Source of the DNA: Anisus vortex
Taxonomy: Eukaryota > Mollusca > Gastropoda > Planorbidae
Reading direction: 5' to 3'
DNA: 64,000 nucleotides
Assembly: GCA_949126835.1 (NCBI GenBank)
Contig: OX421496.1
Coordinates: 16,014,844-16,078,843 of the forward strand
The translations under genes and the position numbers were made by a program. Positions 1-11,483 of the stretch are shown here, piece after piece (positions within the stretch are counted from its first letter, which is position 1; the number at the start of each line of letters is the position of its first letter). Under the pieces are notes generated by a model. That model did no database searches and was not told the origin of the DNA. It saw nothing but the letters and a program-made list of their open reading frames with translations.

Positions 1-677
1 ACATTAGCGATGATTATGCTACCATAAAAAAAAAATTGATTGAGCCAAAAAGTATGGCGTGCTCAGATGACTTTCTACTTCTGTGGCTACTTGTGTCACT
101 TCCTGTCACTGTCTGCCCACTCAGCCGCATCATATCATCCTTTAATTGATTTTTATTAACTAGAATAACTATATAACTCGGCACAGTGATTGCTAGAAGG
201 GTGGGGGTGGGGGGGGGGGGGGAGAATTGGCCGTCATGCTAAGGGAGCACGTGCTAAGCGAATAAAGGGAATCATTTCTCCACGGACATTTTCTATAGCA
301 GGAATTCGCCATAATCCGTGGCCCTTATGGTGCAATACTTCAAATGATGTAACTGAACCAGTATCTGTAGAAGAAAAGCTTTCAACCTTTCCTAACGCAC
401 ACACACACTTTACATTTTAAAAACGTAGGCCTACTATGAAAGTTAAAAAAGAGTTTGCAATTTTAAAAAGTATGTGAAAACTTTTCATATATATTAAAAA
501 TGGAAGTGTACAACATAAAAAAATAGCAAAAGACTAAATTTATTTCCATAATTCATTGCGTTTTTTTATATTATTAAATAGCAATAAATAAATTGTATTT
601 TAATTTTTTGTGATGGATTTTATTTTAGAATACTTATGAAAGTGGAAAGAGGCACCAATAAGTTTTAATGCTTAGGG
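1..677. other. Intergenic AT-rich DNA
   Basis: No gene is visible. The stretch holds a G-rich run near 203-222, a short CA-rich patch near 400-412 and otherwise AT-rich sequence up to the target duplication of the hAT-like element that starts at 678. Open frames here are short and not protein-like. Confidence 0.6.
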
Positions 678-769
678 CAGAGGTCCAAAACCTGTGGGTC
701 GCGACCCCTTTGGGGGTCCAACAATCATTTCATGGGGGTCGCCAAGGACCATCGGAAAACACTTATTTT

Positions 770-903
770 TGATGGTCTTCTTGAGGCTTTCCACAACAAC
801 TTGTACAGCACAGTACTCTTCGATGGCGTTACCTCAGAACCCTCCCCAGTGTGTAGCGGGGTCAATCAGGGACGTTTCCTGGCACCAACACACTTTAATC
901 TAG
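770..903 (+). pseudogene. LINE reverse transcriptase fragment
   Basis: A plus-strand frame encodes VCSGVNQGRFLAPTHFNL-like sequence. It corresponds to the conserved reverse transcriptase block usually read as GVKQGCVLAPTLFNL in jockey/RTE-type non-LTR retrotransposons. Only about 44 codons remain, with no endonuclease and no FADD motif. It sits inside the hAT-like element at 678-2704 and stops where a small hAT-type repeat begins. It is a dead scrap, not a gene. The family-level match is convincing; the clade is not determined. Confidence 0.65.
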
Positions 904-904
904 A

Positions 905-1098
905 TCAGGGAATGGCAACCTTTTGATAATAGTGTGAAAAAGTGAGTTTTCTAATTCCTTCAGCCTAAAAGTCACTCTGCTTTAGCACTCTTTCTAATAG
1001 AAGATACTTGAATAGTTTTTTTAGTAGTCTTCTACGTGCCTTTGAAACTCGTTTTGCGTAACAAGTCTGGCACGCTTTGCGTAGGTAGCCGATCCCAG
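905..1098. mobile_element. Small hAT-type MITE, family of the 12.9 kb copy
   Basis: It begins CAGGGAATGGCAACCTTTTG and ends GTAGGTAGCCGATCCCAG, an imperfect inverted pair. The internal GTCTGGCACGC block and AATTCCTTCAGC block match the element at 12878-13089. A clear target duplication is not visible, so it is assigned by similarity to that better preserved copy. Confidence 0.6.
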
Positions 1099-1549
1099 GT
1101 ATCGAGTCTCGATTATTCCTTTATTCTTTAGAGTCTTCAAACCTTAAAAATAAGGCTTTTCAAAAATTTAATTAAATTGGAGTTATGGTGTACTGTTTCA
1201 AAGGAAGTAAATGCGTACTAATAAAAACAAGCTAAGTAGCTAAAAAGGTGTTTTAAAAATTACATTTATAATGTAAAAACATTAATTCATTGATTGCTCA
1301 TTTTACGTATTTTTATCAATTTTAGTACCTGTACTGGTATACGCATATACTATATCTGTTTGTTTTTTTCCAAATGCAAATTGTGTAGTAAAAAATTTGT
1401 TTACTAAAATCATTGCCCCAGAGACATAAAATTAGGACTATTATCTCCCTTGACTAGATTTAGTCAGCATTTGTTAAATTTTTTTAAAATATCGGGCTCG
1501 CTCACGTTGGATTTATTTTTTAGAAATTAAAAGAATATGGTTTTAATAT

Positions 1550-1970
1550 TGTAGCAACATTATATGTTTTAATAATATACCAGCATTATATATTTTAATA
1601 ATATACCAACATTATATGTTTTAATAATATACCAACATTATATGTTTTAATAATATACCAACATTATATGTTTTAATAATATACCAACATTTTATGTTTT
1701 AATAATATACCAACATTATATGTTTTAATAATATACCAACTTTTTATGTTTTAATAATATACCAACATTATATGTTTTAATAATATACCAACATTATATG
1801 TTTTAATAATATACCAACATTATATGTTTTAATAATATACCAACATTTTATGTTTTAATAATATACCAACATTATATGTTTTAATAATATTTTAACTATT
1901 AACATTATATGTTTTAATAACATACCAACATTATATGTTTTAATAATATACCAACATTATATGTTAAATC
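1550..1970. repeat. 26-bp AT-rich minisatellite (about 16 copies)
   Basis: A 26-bp unit of the form CAACATTATATGTTTTAATA plus ATATAC repeats head to tail with only occasional substitutions (TTTTATG for TTATATG) and one irregular spacer near 1890-1905. The low divergence implies recent expansion or homogenisation. It lies wholly inside the hAT-like element. Confidence 0.9.
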
Positions 1971-2704
1971 TTAATGGGGGTCGAAAAACTATTTTATTGG
2001 GGGTTGCCTAAGACCACCGGAAAATAAGCTTACATATTTTATCAGTCTACAGGCGGGCCCACCCACATGCAGATACATCCACATATGAGCACAGAATAAG
2101 TATATTTCTATTCTGTGCATAGGAGAATCCGGCGTGATGACACTAGCGCACCAACCCCATCACATACCTACTTTAAACAGTTGCGAAAACAGTCGGATGC
2201 GCCGAACTAATATTTCACACTGAAGTTAGATGGTTGTCAAAGGAAAATTTTAAAAACGTGTTTTGAGCTTCGTGATAAACTCAGAACTCTTTAACTTTAA
2301 AATCAGAATGCAAGACCGCAGTTCAAAGCACTTTGAAGTAAAACGTATCACTGCATGGACCAGTTAATTTTTTGAGAAAGACGCAATCTCAACCTTAGCA
2401 CTGACTTTGTGTGTTGTAATTAGAAATAAATATTTCACAATATATAATTTCAATTGGATTTTTTTGATTAATCAATGTGCTTTAATTGTGTTCAATTTGT
2501 AACACTGAAAATACATCCTGCATATCAGATTACATTTAATAACAGTAGCACATTATAGTTATATGAGATATTTACAGTACATTTTATAACAATAGCACAT
2601 TTCAGTTATGAGGTAGCGACGAAAAAAACGTTTATGGTTGGGGGTAGCCATAACGTGAAAAGCTGTATAAAAGGGTCGCGGCATTAAAATGTTGGGAACC
2701 ACTG

Positions 2705-3839
2705 GCTTAGGACCTCTCAAGGTCTTAAACAGGCCCTGAAAACGACCTGCACGCCAAGTGCCCGATAGGGAAGAGCAGCAATGTGAATTTTTTTTTAGAA
2801 CGCTGATAACATGTTAGAGTGAGGTAAAAGGCATTTAACAAAGAAATTTATATCGGTGATGCATTTTCTTTTGACACTAATAAGCTAGCAAAATTTTCAA
2901 CAATAGACCTTAAAAGGTTAATGAGGTTATGTATACCAAACCTGTTCCTATTGGCTACGCCATAGGCTATGTGGAGATTGTGTGGCAAGCTAAGTTTTCC
3001 TTTTAAGTATCCATCAGTTCTACTTTACGCTAACCTTAGAGAAACCGTTAACTTCCAGTTAAAATTTAAAAGTTTAGTAGAATTGGAATCTCCCAGTCTA
3101 CGGACTGTTAACCCAGCGCTGTATGTCAATGCCATCACAATCAATCAATAATTGTCTCACACATTTTAACATTTTCCGGAAGAGGTTACAAGGTCACATA
3201 TTTTATTATACAAACGTACATCTAAGAACTACAAAACTATTTGTTACTGGTTACATAATTGAACGGTTGGCACTTAAAGTCAATTAGCAACGGCAGTTGT
3301 TTTTGGCTAGGTCACACATTGTCCCTATGAGAGATCATTAAAATTTCCAGACACACAATCTTTGATCGATTACATTCTACTTTTTGTTTACAAATTATCA
3401 ATCAACATTTTTCTTTTAGCTTTTGGACCTGACGGTACTGGCCATATGCCTTTAAAGTTTAAAAGATAATAATTCATTGTTCGTAAATTAATTTCATGTT
3501 TGTATGGTGTAAATGGTACTTTTATTTCTAAACTAATCATCCATTGCCGTTGTTTAAAAACTCAGCTAGAATCGTTGCACCCCTGAAAGGTGTATATATA
3601 TGTGTGTGTGTGAGGAGGGGGGAGTAGGTAAAGTTTTTTCTGCTGTACTAGCATTGTATTTTGTAACTTAGCAATTCGAGCCTCAGATACTCATATAGAG
3701 AAGCTTGTTGCCCACGCCCTCCCCCTTCCCAAACACTACCAAGATAGTACACATAGATGTATACATCTGGAATTAGGTCTCCAGTGTCCAGCCTTGCATT
3801 AGTTAGCCATTAACCCCCCCCCCCCTTTTTTTTTTCCAG
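2705..3839. other. Intergenic or intronic DNA, no recognised gene
   Basis: AT-rich unique-looking sequence. There is a TG microsatellite near 3592-3612 and a C/T-rich tract at 3813-3837 that serves as the polypyrimidine tract of the splice acceptor described next. The longest frame (2969-3151) has no recognisable motif. Upstream exons of the 3840 exon may lie here or before the window, but I cannot place one. Confidence 0.4.
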
Positions 3840-3921
3840 CCTGGCCTTTGTAAAACACAGTGTCCGAAACTTCCTATCGCGAGGAGGGAAACACGTGTAA
3901 TTCGGGCACCGGGCAGTTTCT
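3840..3921 (+). CDS. Candidate penultimate coding exon, gene unknown
   Basis: A long C/T tract followed by CAG at 3837-3839 is a strong splice acceptor, and TCT|GTAAGATT at 3922 is a strong donor. Between them, 82 bp are open in the frame beginning at 3840 (27 codons plus one base), rich in Arg, Pro and Cys (it contains PKLPIARRETRV). The leftover T completes a codon (TAT) with the first two bases of the exon at 4624, after which the joined frame stays open to a TAG. I do not recognise the protein. Both the exon call and the frame are inferred from splice signals alone; upstream exons are not identified. An alternative is chance signals in a non-coding transcript. Confidence 0.4.
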
Positions 3922-4623
3922 GTAAGATTGTTCTAGATTGACGAGGGTGGCCGAGGTAATTATTTGAGAGTACTTGAGCAGCAATCGCAGGGGCTGAGTA
4001 CACGCCATCGACATTTGTAGAAACCTCGTTTTGGAAGACAAGAAAAGAGCAGACGACACTATAACAAGCTACTTTACAGTCTCTAGATCTTTCCTCCGTT
4101 GTGCATTGTTCTTTTTAAATGTTAGGTTGCGTTTGCTGTTTCTCTTTTAGTTTGTTTGTTGTTTTTCTGTTGTTATTGTTGTGTTTTTTTACAATATTCA
4201 ACTGCAATTGACAAAATAATGTTTTGTGAATAACTAGATCTACGCCTACTTTAGAGTTATCTGTTCATGGTTTGATTTCGCCAACACTATTTCTTTTTTT
4301 CTTCTTTCCCTCCCTCCCGCCCGCCTCTCTCCCCCTAATATATTTTTAAATGTAAACACTCACATTACTTATAGACTTATGTATAAATAGACACAAATTT
4401 GCTTGTAATTTACAAAACAACTGTAAGATGTTTAATTTGTTTTACATTGATCGGGATCCTACAGCTTTCATAATTTTTTTTACGAATCCTTTCATTCGGC
4501 TTTTTCAAGATTTATTGCTTTTTTTTTTATTCTAAAAACTTAAAATTGACATACCGTCTATGTTCTTATTTTAAATTCACGTGAGGAACTTAATTCTGTG
4601 TATTTATTCATTTATATTTTCAG
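3922..4623 (+). other. Candidate 702-bp intron
   Basis: It begins GTAAGA and ends with a T-rich tract and TTTTCAG at 4617-4623. It is T-rich throughout, with no other recognised element. Confidence 0.35.
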
Positions 4624-4676
4624 ATAGGAATTCGCAACCTGAACAATGGCATGAACAGCCAGTTGTGCTTGATTAG
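4624..4676 (+). CDS. Candidate terminal coding exon, gene unknown
   Basis: After the acceptor at 4621-4623 the frame reads YRNSQPEQWHEQPVVLD then TAG (4674-4676), with the Y completed by the T left over from the exon ending at 3921. The tail is polar and rich in Gln and Glu and looks more like a real C-terminus than random translation of this AT-rich DNA. The last four residues could serve as a C-terminal binding motif, but that is speculation. The T-rich sequence after the stop would be the 3' UTR. I cannot name the family. Confidence 0.4.
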
Positions 4677-6466
4677 ACTTCAGTCAAGTGGATCAGCCAA
4701 AACATTTCTTTCTTTTCTTTTCTGAAACTTTTTTGTGATTCATTTATTCTGTGCGTCTACGAATTATTTTATTTAAATTAGATTTTATTGTTTCTTCTTT
4801 TTTTTTGTCCTCCGACTACTTTATTTTATAACCTGACAATAGTTTGTTTATAACGAATATTAAGTGTAGGCCCCATTCAAAGTTTTTATATCTCGTCTTG
4901 ATTTCATGGCCAGCATTTCTAGTTCTACAACTGTATAATTTCGAAAAAAATCAAATATCGATCCAGATACTTTCAACCTCGTTTTTTTTTTAAATATAAT
5001 TACGAAAAAATGATAATGCGAAATTAGTTATCTATTTCTAAGTAAAAATTACTGAATTCTATTCATCTTATAAAGGATTTAAAGCAAAATCACATTTGAA
5101 ATTTTCGAGGTTGACTTGTCTAAATCAACATCCAAGCAAAGATCTACAAAATGTTAAATTAATCACGTGGTTTAAAAGCTTTAACACATTGCTTAGAGAA
5201 TTTTACTTGTACATACCGAGGAAAAGAAATGTGGAAAAAAAACACAACTAGAATTAATTCAAAACTACAATAAGATCAATATACAATATCAATTTAGGAT
5301 TATTGATTTTTGAAGTAAAAATAATTTAGTTTGTGTCTTTGTTGCTATTTTTATATTATTATTTTTTTTTTGTTGTTGTTGTTTTCTTTTCTTTATATTT
5401 TTTCCTTGTTGCTATTGTTTTTCATTTTAAAATGTCGAGATTATTTTATTGACTTTATTTTAATCTACATTTGTCCCGTTTATTACTCACCGCTTTGTCC
5501 TTCCTCATAGTTCAATGAAAAACTTGTAATTTTTTTTTTTTTACAAATAGAAACCGAACTTAAAAAACACAAAAAAAAAACAATGCTCCGTGACTTTGTA
5601 AAGCGCAATTAAATAGCTTATTTCTTTAGAATGATTTTTTTTCATGTATCCAATTCTTAGGATATTTTTTTTGTTTTATTGCAAAATAAAAATATTTTAC
5701 AAATTAATTGAATATTAGACACACATTTAAGATGTAAATCTATTTAAACTTGACTAAATATGTTTGAGAAGTAATTTAAAAAAAATACTAGTCTATGATT
5801 TATAAAAACAGTATGTAGCCTAATTTGAATATAAGGTTGACTCTAAATTTCTGTTGCTTTTTATCACTCAGTTTAGTTTTTTGGTTATACTTGTCTGAAG
5901 AGACTACTACATGGCGAATGGGTCACTGTGACCTGCTTTTTTAAATGTCATGTTGACACGACCATGTGTTTCGTCCTGTTTGTGTTGGAAGCTAGTACAA
6001 TTAAACGTTTGTTAAGAACTTAACAATTTGTATTCATTGTTTGTTTTTTTTAAATTAAGGAATACTTGATATTAGATATCTATAACTTATATTGATAACA
6101 ATTACCAATGGTTATAAATTCAGTATGAAGATAATTTATATTTAAAATTGTTACATTTTCAAAACAAAATTTAAACTTAGACTAGTGACAACTGTGTTGT
6201 TTTAACATTTGAATGAGTCAAAATTTGACAGTTATAAATAACCATATTAACTATGGATGTTCTAATTATTTCTCCTCCCCATCTCTGTATCCATACAATC
6301 CGTTCTCTTTCTCTCTCTCTCTCTCCCTCTCTCTTCATTCTTGCAATCTCATACCCCACTCTCTCTATTTATATGGCTGTCATTCTTTAAATTCGTAACC
6401 ATATAGATCTATTTTTTAAAAATCGCACACAAAATTCATAAAAAAAAATTTTTCTTACAAGTCACT
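4677..6466 (+). other. T-rich region, possible long 3' UTR
   Basis: This stretch is dominated by T-runs on the plus strand with few long frames. That would fit a long AU-rich 3' UTR of the gene ending at 4676, but it also fits ordinary intergenic DNA. Several AATAAA-like sites occur (for example at about 5685-5690). A CT microsatellite lies at about 6303-6333. Confidence 0.35.
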
Positions 6467-6470
6467 TTAA

Positions 6471-6543
6471 CCCTTACAGTCCCGGGCGCGTATATAGCGT
6501 AACTGAAGGCAGCATAGATAGAAGTAGGTCGGTACGGGAAGGG
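6471..6543. mobile_element. 73-bp piggyBac-like miniature element
   Basis: TTAA (6467-6470) precedes CCCTTACAGTCCCG, and the other end reads CGGTACGGGAAGGG followed by TTAA (6544-6547). The ends are imperfect inverted repeats starting CCCTT. TTAA on both sides plus CCCTT ends is the pattern of piggyBac-type MITEs. There is no coding capacity. Confidence 0.5.
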
Positions 6544-6547
6544 TTAA

Positions 6548-7852
6548 TTCTGCTATGACTTATTGTGAGTAAACTAAATAAGTCAGTTAATAATGTGGAA
6601 CAAATATATATATATAATGTAAAATATAAACTTGGCTTCATTTCTTATAGAATACAAGACAAACTGATAGTTCAGAATTCTCCTAATAGTTGGCTCATTG
6701 ATGTATTTGCAAAATGCAGCTTTTAAATACCGGAAGTTGGGATATAGGGGGGAAGAGCTCTGAAATCTCCCGCCTCCGGTCAATTAAAAAAAAAGAACTA
6801 AATAAAGGAACACGAGTACGAGTAAACGTATAGTAAACTAGTGATAGATTAGAGAAAATATAGAAAACGTAGAGTAAAATTAAAAAAACGTAGAGTAAAA
6901 TAATGAAAAGAACAAGTCGGTTTTTTAAAAATATATTTAAACTTTATTTCCCACTTTGTGTACGCCACTAAAAGAAACCAAAAATATAGATAAATTATAA
7001 ATGGAATTGCGTTATACAAAGTGAACGTCGATACAAAGATACGATTAAAATTATTAAATATACATGAATGAATGTGTGCTATAGAGTTACACCTACAGTG
7101 CAAAAGCTTTTATTGTCAATTGAAATGAAATCAATAAGTTAAAATAAAAATACTCAAACAGATAGATAATCTAGATTTAGTAGAGATAAATATATATATA
7201 TATATATTCCACATGAGAGGAAAAAAAATCGCATACATTATTTTTCTCCCGAGTGACTTTCGAGTATTAATGGTATTTTAACTGAAGTAGTCAGGAAAAA
7301 CCACATTAACTGAAGATTGTTGAAAATCTCTTATTGAATTCACTGATAAACGTAGTGATCAAAATCTTCTGTATAGAAGGATGGTCTGTAACATGTATAA
7401 CAACATGCTTTTATTAAATGGTCACATATTCATGACTATTGATCTCTCCAATTCGTGTTAATATGTATTGAACAGGAAGGTCACACAGGTTGATCATATT
7501 TTAACTCAATCATCGATCTAGAAGCGGAACTAGACGGGACCGAAGGGTCTGGTGCACCATGACCAAGGTTTGGATCGGGCGCCAAACGAACACTATTTTA
7601 ACCTTTACGCTCGTTAGCTAACGAAAAAGTTAGAACTTACAAGTTTTAATCAGCGCCGATTTCGCCCCACACACCAGGTGTCCCCAGTTTCCCCTAATTA
7701 CACCACTGCACTTACCGGCGGTTATTAATCACAGGTGTCCAAAGAATTACTTTCTTAATGTGGTTAATGATTCAAAGTAAGAAATGGAGGTTCTCTTTCT
7801 TTCTAGCCATCTTGTTAAAACAAATTACTATAGGCCTATATATAGTCTCTAT
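6548..7852. other. AT-rich intergenic DNA
   Basis: No gene is recognised. It holds short AT microsatellites (6606-6618, 7190-7208). The frames at 6583-6783 and 6849-7103 on the minus strand are low-complexity and not protein-like. Confidence 0.5.
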
Positions 7853-8010
7853 GAGGCATGGTGGCCGCGCGGCAGCGAGTTCGACTGGCGACCCGAAGGT
7901 TCTGGGTTCGAATCCTGGTGCTGGCTAGGATTATTTTTCCCGGCACTTGAGGTTTTCCCTGAGTCTACCCAGCTCTAATCATTTTGGTCCGAATGGTACT
8001 TTACTTTTAT
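7853..8010 (+). repeat. tRNA-derived SINE, family A (internally deleted)
   Basis: The head has an A-box-like TGGCCGCGCGG and a perfect B-box core GGTTCGAATCC (7908-7918), then CTGAGTCTACCCAGCTCTAA, the body sequence shared with copies at 10.9, 33.6 and 41.7 kb. Most of the central body is missing and it ends TACTTTACTTTTATT. The head is tRNA-like, but flanks do not form an acceptor stem, so it is a retroposon and not a tRNA gene. Confidence 0.75.
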
Positions 8011-10473
8011 TATCTACTGATGATATTAATTGCCCATCCTCCTTACACACACAACCAGCCCCCCCCCCCCCCTATCAAGAACTACGCTTTAAAGTTAGTT
8101 CGTTCCCCAACATTCATACATGAACAAATGAAAGGTAAATAGAATTGAGACATTTCTAACGTTTCCCATAGCATCGTCTTTTCTCTTGGTCCCTTTTCTA
8201 GAAATGTTTCTGTGGACGCCTATGAGAACAACAGAAACGACTCACTAACGCTCACAGAGTCGTTATAAGGTGTAGCATCAAATTTTAAACACATAAAAGA
8301 ATAAAGAATTAATAAAAGGTTGTGACACAAGCAGTTCTTTGAACATTATTCCGACAAAAGTTCTGGAAGCTAACAAGAACAACAAACATCAGCCAATAAT
8401 CTTCTCTCTGTCTCTGGGGTCATTCTTAGTTGATGAATTATTGAAGGCGTAATCCGCTTAGATCTTTAGATGTACTTGTAGCTATATACCACATGGCGCG
8501 GTGTTCAAATAGGTAGTGTACAATAACTTCATTCTGTGTGTCGGGATCAAAACTATCGTGTAAATGGCATCGGAGCATCGTTTGGCATCTACGCACTGTC
8601 AAAATATATGTACATAAAAATACACAAATAATTTAATGTTGTACAGTTTACTATATATCGGTTGAAATCAACTCCATTTAAAAATCTTGGGCCTAAGAGA
8701 TGAAGTGCAATAGACTAGTAAAACAAACTTACTAAAAACAGGAAATAAACTTACAATCGACGTTTTTTGTTGTTTTTTTGCATATTCAAAACATCTATTT
8801 AGAATAGATCTATAGATAAGTGAATCTGTGCTATAGCTCAAGAATCTTGCTGGGCAGTCAAAGCCGGGTCGGCTATATTCTGAAACGGCGTCCCTAAAAG
8901 AACCACTCCCATTTAGATATGTTGATATAAAAAGATAAGAAGAAAAATACGTGGAAATATAAGATAAAGTATATTTAGCTTTTTTTTTTTTTTAAAGAAA
9001 CTAACCAAACACTATAAAAACTATGGTTATAGAACATTATTTTTCCAGTTGCAAAATCCTCATGTTCGTGTGCGTGGAGAAAAAAAAGGGGGGGGGGGGG
9101 GGGGAAGCAATGTACATTATTCGTTTCTGTATAGTCAGTGTATAGGCGTAGTAATCCGTTTTAACAAGAAGCTTGGTCTGTGTAGTAAAAAAATATTTAA
9201 TGTAGGCCTACTTTATGTGAGCGGGACATTTAAAATGTTTTATTTTAACAGTTGATGCCTTAAAGTCTATCTATGCATTGCAGAATAAAGATTATTTATT
9301 AAACACACACCCACACACTTCTACCATGTCAAATCTTATTTAAAACAAATATATTTGACCCTTCCCCCCCCCCCCCCCCATCCACGTCAAATTGATGCAG
9401 AGGGAAATGGCCGACGGAGGCGGAAGTGATAATCGTAGCCTATTTAACCTGTTTGCTGTTAGTTGTTTTCTTATTTCTTATTAAACTTTACGTTGAGGTA
9501 AAGATAGGGTAGAGGTGTGTTGAAATAGTTTGTTTATTGGTCTCAAGTTTAGCCAATAATAAGGTCATTGCTTTTTGTCATATCTACTATTATCTTGGTA
9601 TTTTAATATTGCGCGTTAATTTTTTACCATCTCACTGAAAAGCGCCTATCCAAAACTTTTGTCGCCTGCCCACCCCCTTCTCTAGTTTCGCTACTGAATA
9701 CACGAACACCAGGTAGACTATTTCAATAGCCTCTCGCAGTCTCTATAAATATTTATTTGTAAACAACAGAAATTGTGGACAATGAAGACGTCATGTTTTC
9801 TTTTTCCCTAGTCTGTACCTAATTTGTGCAACGCCGGAATAATCTCATGACGATCAATACCGAACTCTATCGAGGCTTATAATAAAAAACACTTGAAATG
9901 TAGCAGAAATTACTTTACAACTAGACTTGCTGGAGAGCTCCACTTGCCAACTAAAAGGTACCGGAAGCTGGTAAAAACATGTTGATGGTGTTTCTCTCTC
10001 TCTCTCACTCTCTCTCTCTCTCTCTCTCCTCTCTCTGTTCGTAGAATCTGTCAAACACCCACTTAAATCAATCGATTTTAATAGATACTTCAGATCAATT
10101 TGGTTCTAAATTAGTCTTGGACTGACTGAATCAATAAAGCCACGCAATCTTCTGAGTACAATACCCGGTATTGATTTAGTGTGAGAGGGTCGAAGAAGGT
10201 ATAGTCTAATATCAGTGCTAATTAATTCATTTCATCACAATTAAAAATGTAGAGTAATTTTGTGCACTTTGTATAAGCCTTCATTAGAACGTTGAAGTGT
10301 TTGTCGAATCATCGATAACCAGACCTGCCTATTTTTACAAATAATGTGACACCTTTAAGTCCCGATTACACAAATTACACAATTAATATTTCAAAAAAGG
10401 GTTGTCGACCTGACCAAAAATTTCTCGTTCCAGGTACAAAAGTAAAAAATAATCAAAGTATTTCCGTCAGAAC
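8011..10473. other. Intergenic DNA with homopolymer and CT tracts
   Basis: No gene is recognised. It holds a C-run (8058-8072), a G-run (9089-9104), another C-run (9364-9379), a T-run at 8980-8993 and a CT microsatellite at about 9992-10035. ATGGCCGACGGAGGCGG occurs at 9407-9423 but is followed by an early stop. Confidence 0.5.
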
Positions 10474-10481
10474 AATTAGAT

Positions 10482-10843
10482 CTGGGGTCTCAAACTCAGA
10501 TGAAGGAATGTGCCATTTTATTACTTAAGAGATGTGTCGAGAGCCACCCCCCCCCCACACACAAACTAACCCTAGAAAACAAAAAAACAATTCACACATC
10601 TTAACTCATTTTACTTCACTACTTATCACTAATAATATGCCATTTTAAAATATAGACACAAAGAATTATATTAAAGTGAACTATCAATATTATTATGTTT
10701 AAGTGTTACCTATATAAAATTAATTAAAAATTTGATGTGTATCAGTACTAGCTGTTTGAATTTCACGAATGGTAAATTTTTTGTAAACTTACTGGCGGGG
10801 TACAAAAAAATTCACTTAGTGGGTCGCGTGTTTGAGACCCCTG
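10482..10843. mobile_element. hAT-type MITE with perfect 8-bp target duplication
   Basis: The ends are CTGGGGTCTCAAACTCAG and GTGTTTGAGACCCCTG, inverted with few mismatches. Both flanks are AATTAGAT (10474-10481 and 10844-10851), identical over 8 bp. The 362-bp interior is AT-rich with no transposase, so the element is non-autonomous. Confidence 0.85.
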
Positions 10844-10861
10844 AATTAGATCAAAAGGGGC

Positions 10862-11045
10862 AAGTGAAGGAGCATTCACAATTATTGTCTACGGCCACGG
10901 CCCGGCCACATTTACTTTGCTCCAACTAAGGTCAGGTACCCAATATACCTGCCTGGGTAGACTCAGGGGGGGGGGGGACATCCCCAGACCCGAGAACAAA
11001 TCCAAGCCTTCACCAGAATTCCAGCCAGGGATTTTTGGATTATGC
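10862..11045 (-). repeat. SINE family A copy, reverse orientation
   Basis: Read on the minus strand it gives GAATTCTGGTGAAGGCTTGG, then CTGAGTCTACCCAGG, then GGTACCTGACCTTAGTTGG, followed by a G/C-rich stretch where the family normally reads AAAGGCGGTTGGTCGTTGTG. This is the same body as at 41.7 kb. The tRNA-like head is lost. A C/G-run (10966-10978) interrupts it. Confidence 0.7.
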
Positions 11046-11475
11046 AGGAAGTAGAAATCGTTCATTGTCGTGTAAAATCTAGTGCACATCTAGTTTATGT
11101 CAAGTAAATGATGGATTCGGGACACTGTCGCACAAAACTCAAGAAAAAGAAAAGTCAATGTTTGAGGTTAGCATTCACCAACCACAATCACCAGTTATAA
11201 GAAAGATTATGTTAAGATATAATCTTTGGTTATACTATGGCTTAGCTATTTGAGTTTGAGGTACAGATGGGAATCGAACTTACTTTTAGAAGTTCTGGAT
11301 TCCGTTTGGCATTTAGTAGTTATGGAACTATTATGTTGTTGGTGTCTATAAATAATAATACAATAACTGAAAAGAAGAAAATATAATATATGTTCTTTAA
11401 AAAGTATAATACTCATGAGCTTTAGCCTGATTATGATTTCTTTTTAAGCCGATCTTCCCTAGCTCACTTTTAAAA
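11046..11475. other. Intergenic DNA
   Basis: AT-rich unique-looking sequence between a SINE and a hAT element. No gene or repeat is recognised. Confidence 0.5.
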
Positions 11476-11483
11476 CCCCAAAT

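Larger units (their letters stand above)
678..2704. mobile_element. hAT-like DNA element, non-autonomous, with nested repeats
   Basis: The left end reads CAGAGGTCCAAAACCTGTGG and the right end is an imperfect inverted match ending GGTTGGGAACCACTG-like sequence. The flanks are GCTTAGGG (670-677) and GCTTAGGA (2705-2712), a 7 of 8 match, as expected of the 8-bp target duplication of hAT transposons. Subterminal GGGGGTCGCC-type sequence lies at the left end and a related copy lies at about 1975-2020, suggesting a composite history. The interior holds a LINE fragment, a smaller hAT-type element and a minisatellite. No transposase frame is recognisable, so this is a non-autonomous or gutted copy. 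Confidence 0.75.

Noticed and set aside
9407..9440. ATGGCCGACGGAGGCGG as a gene start
   Set aside because: The frame stops quickly and no acceptor or donor defines an exon.
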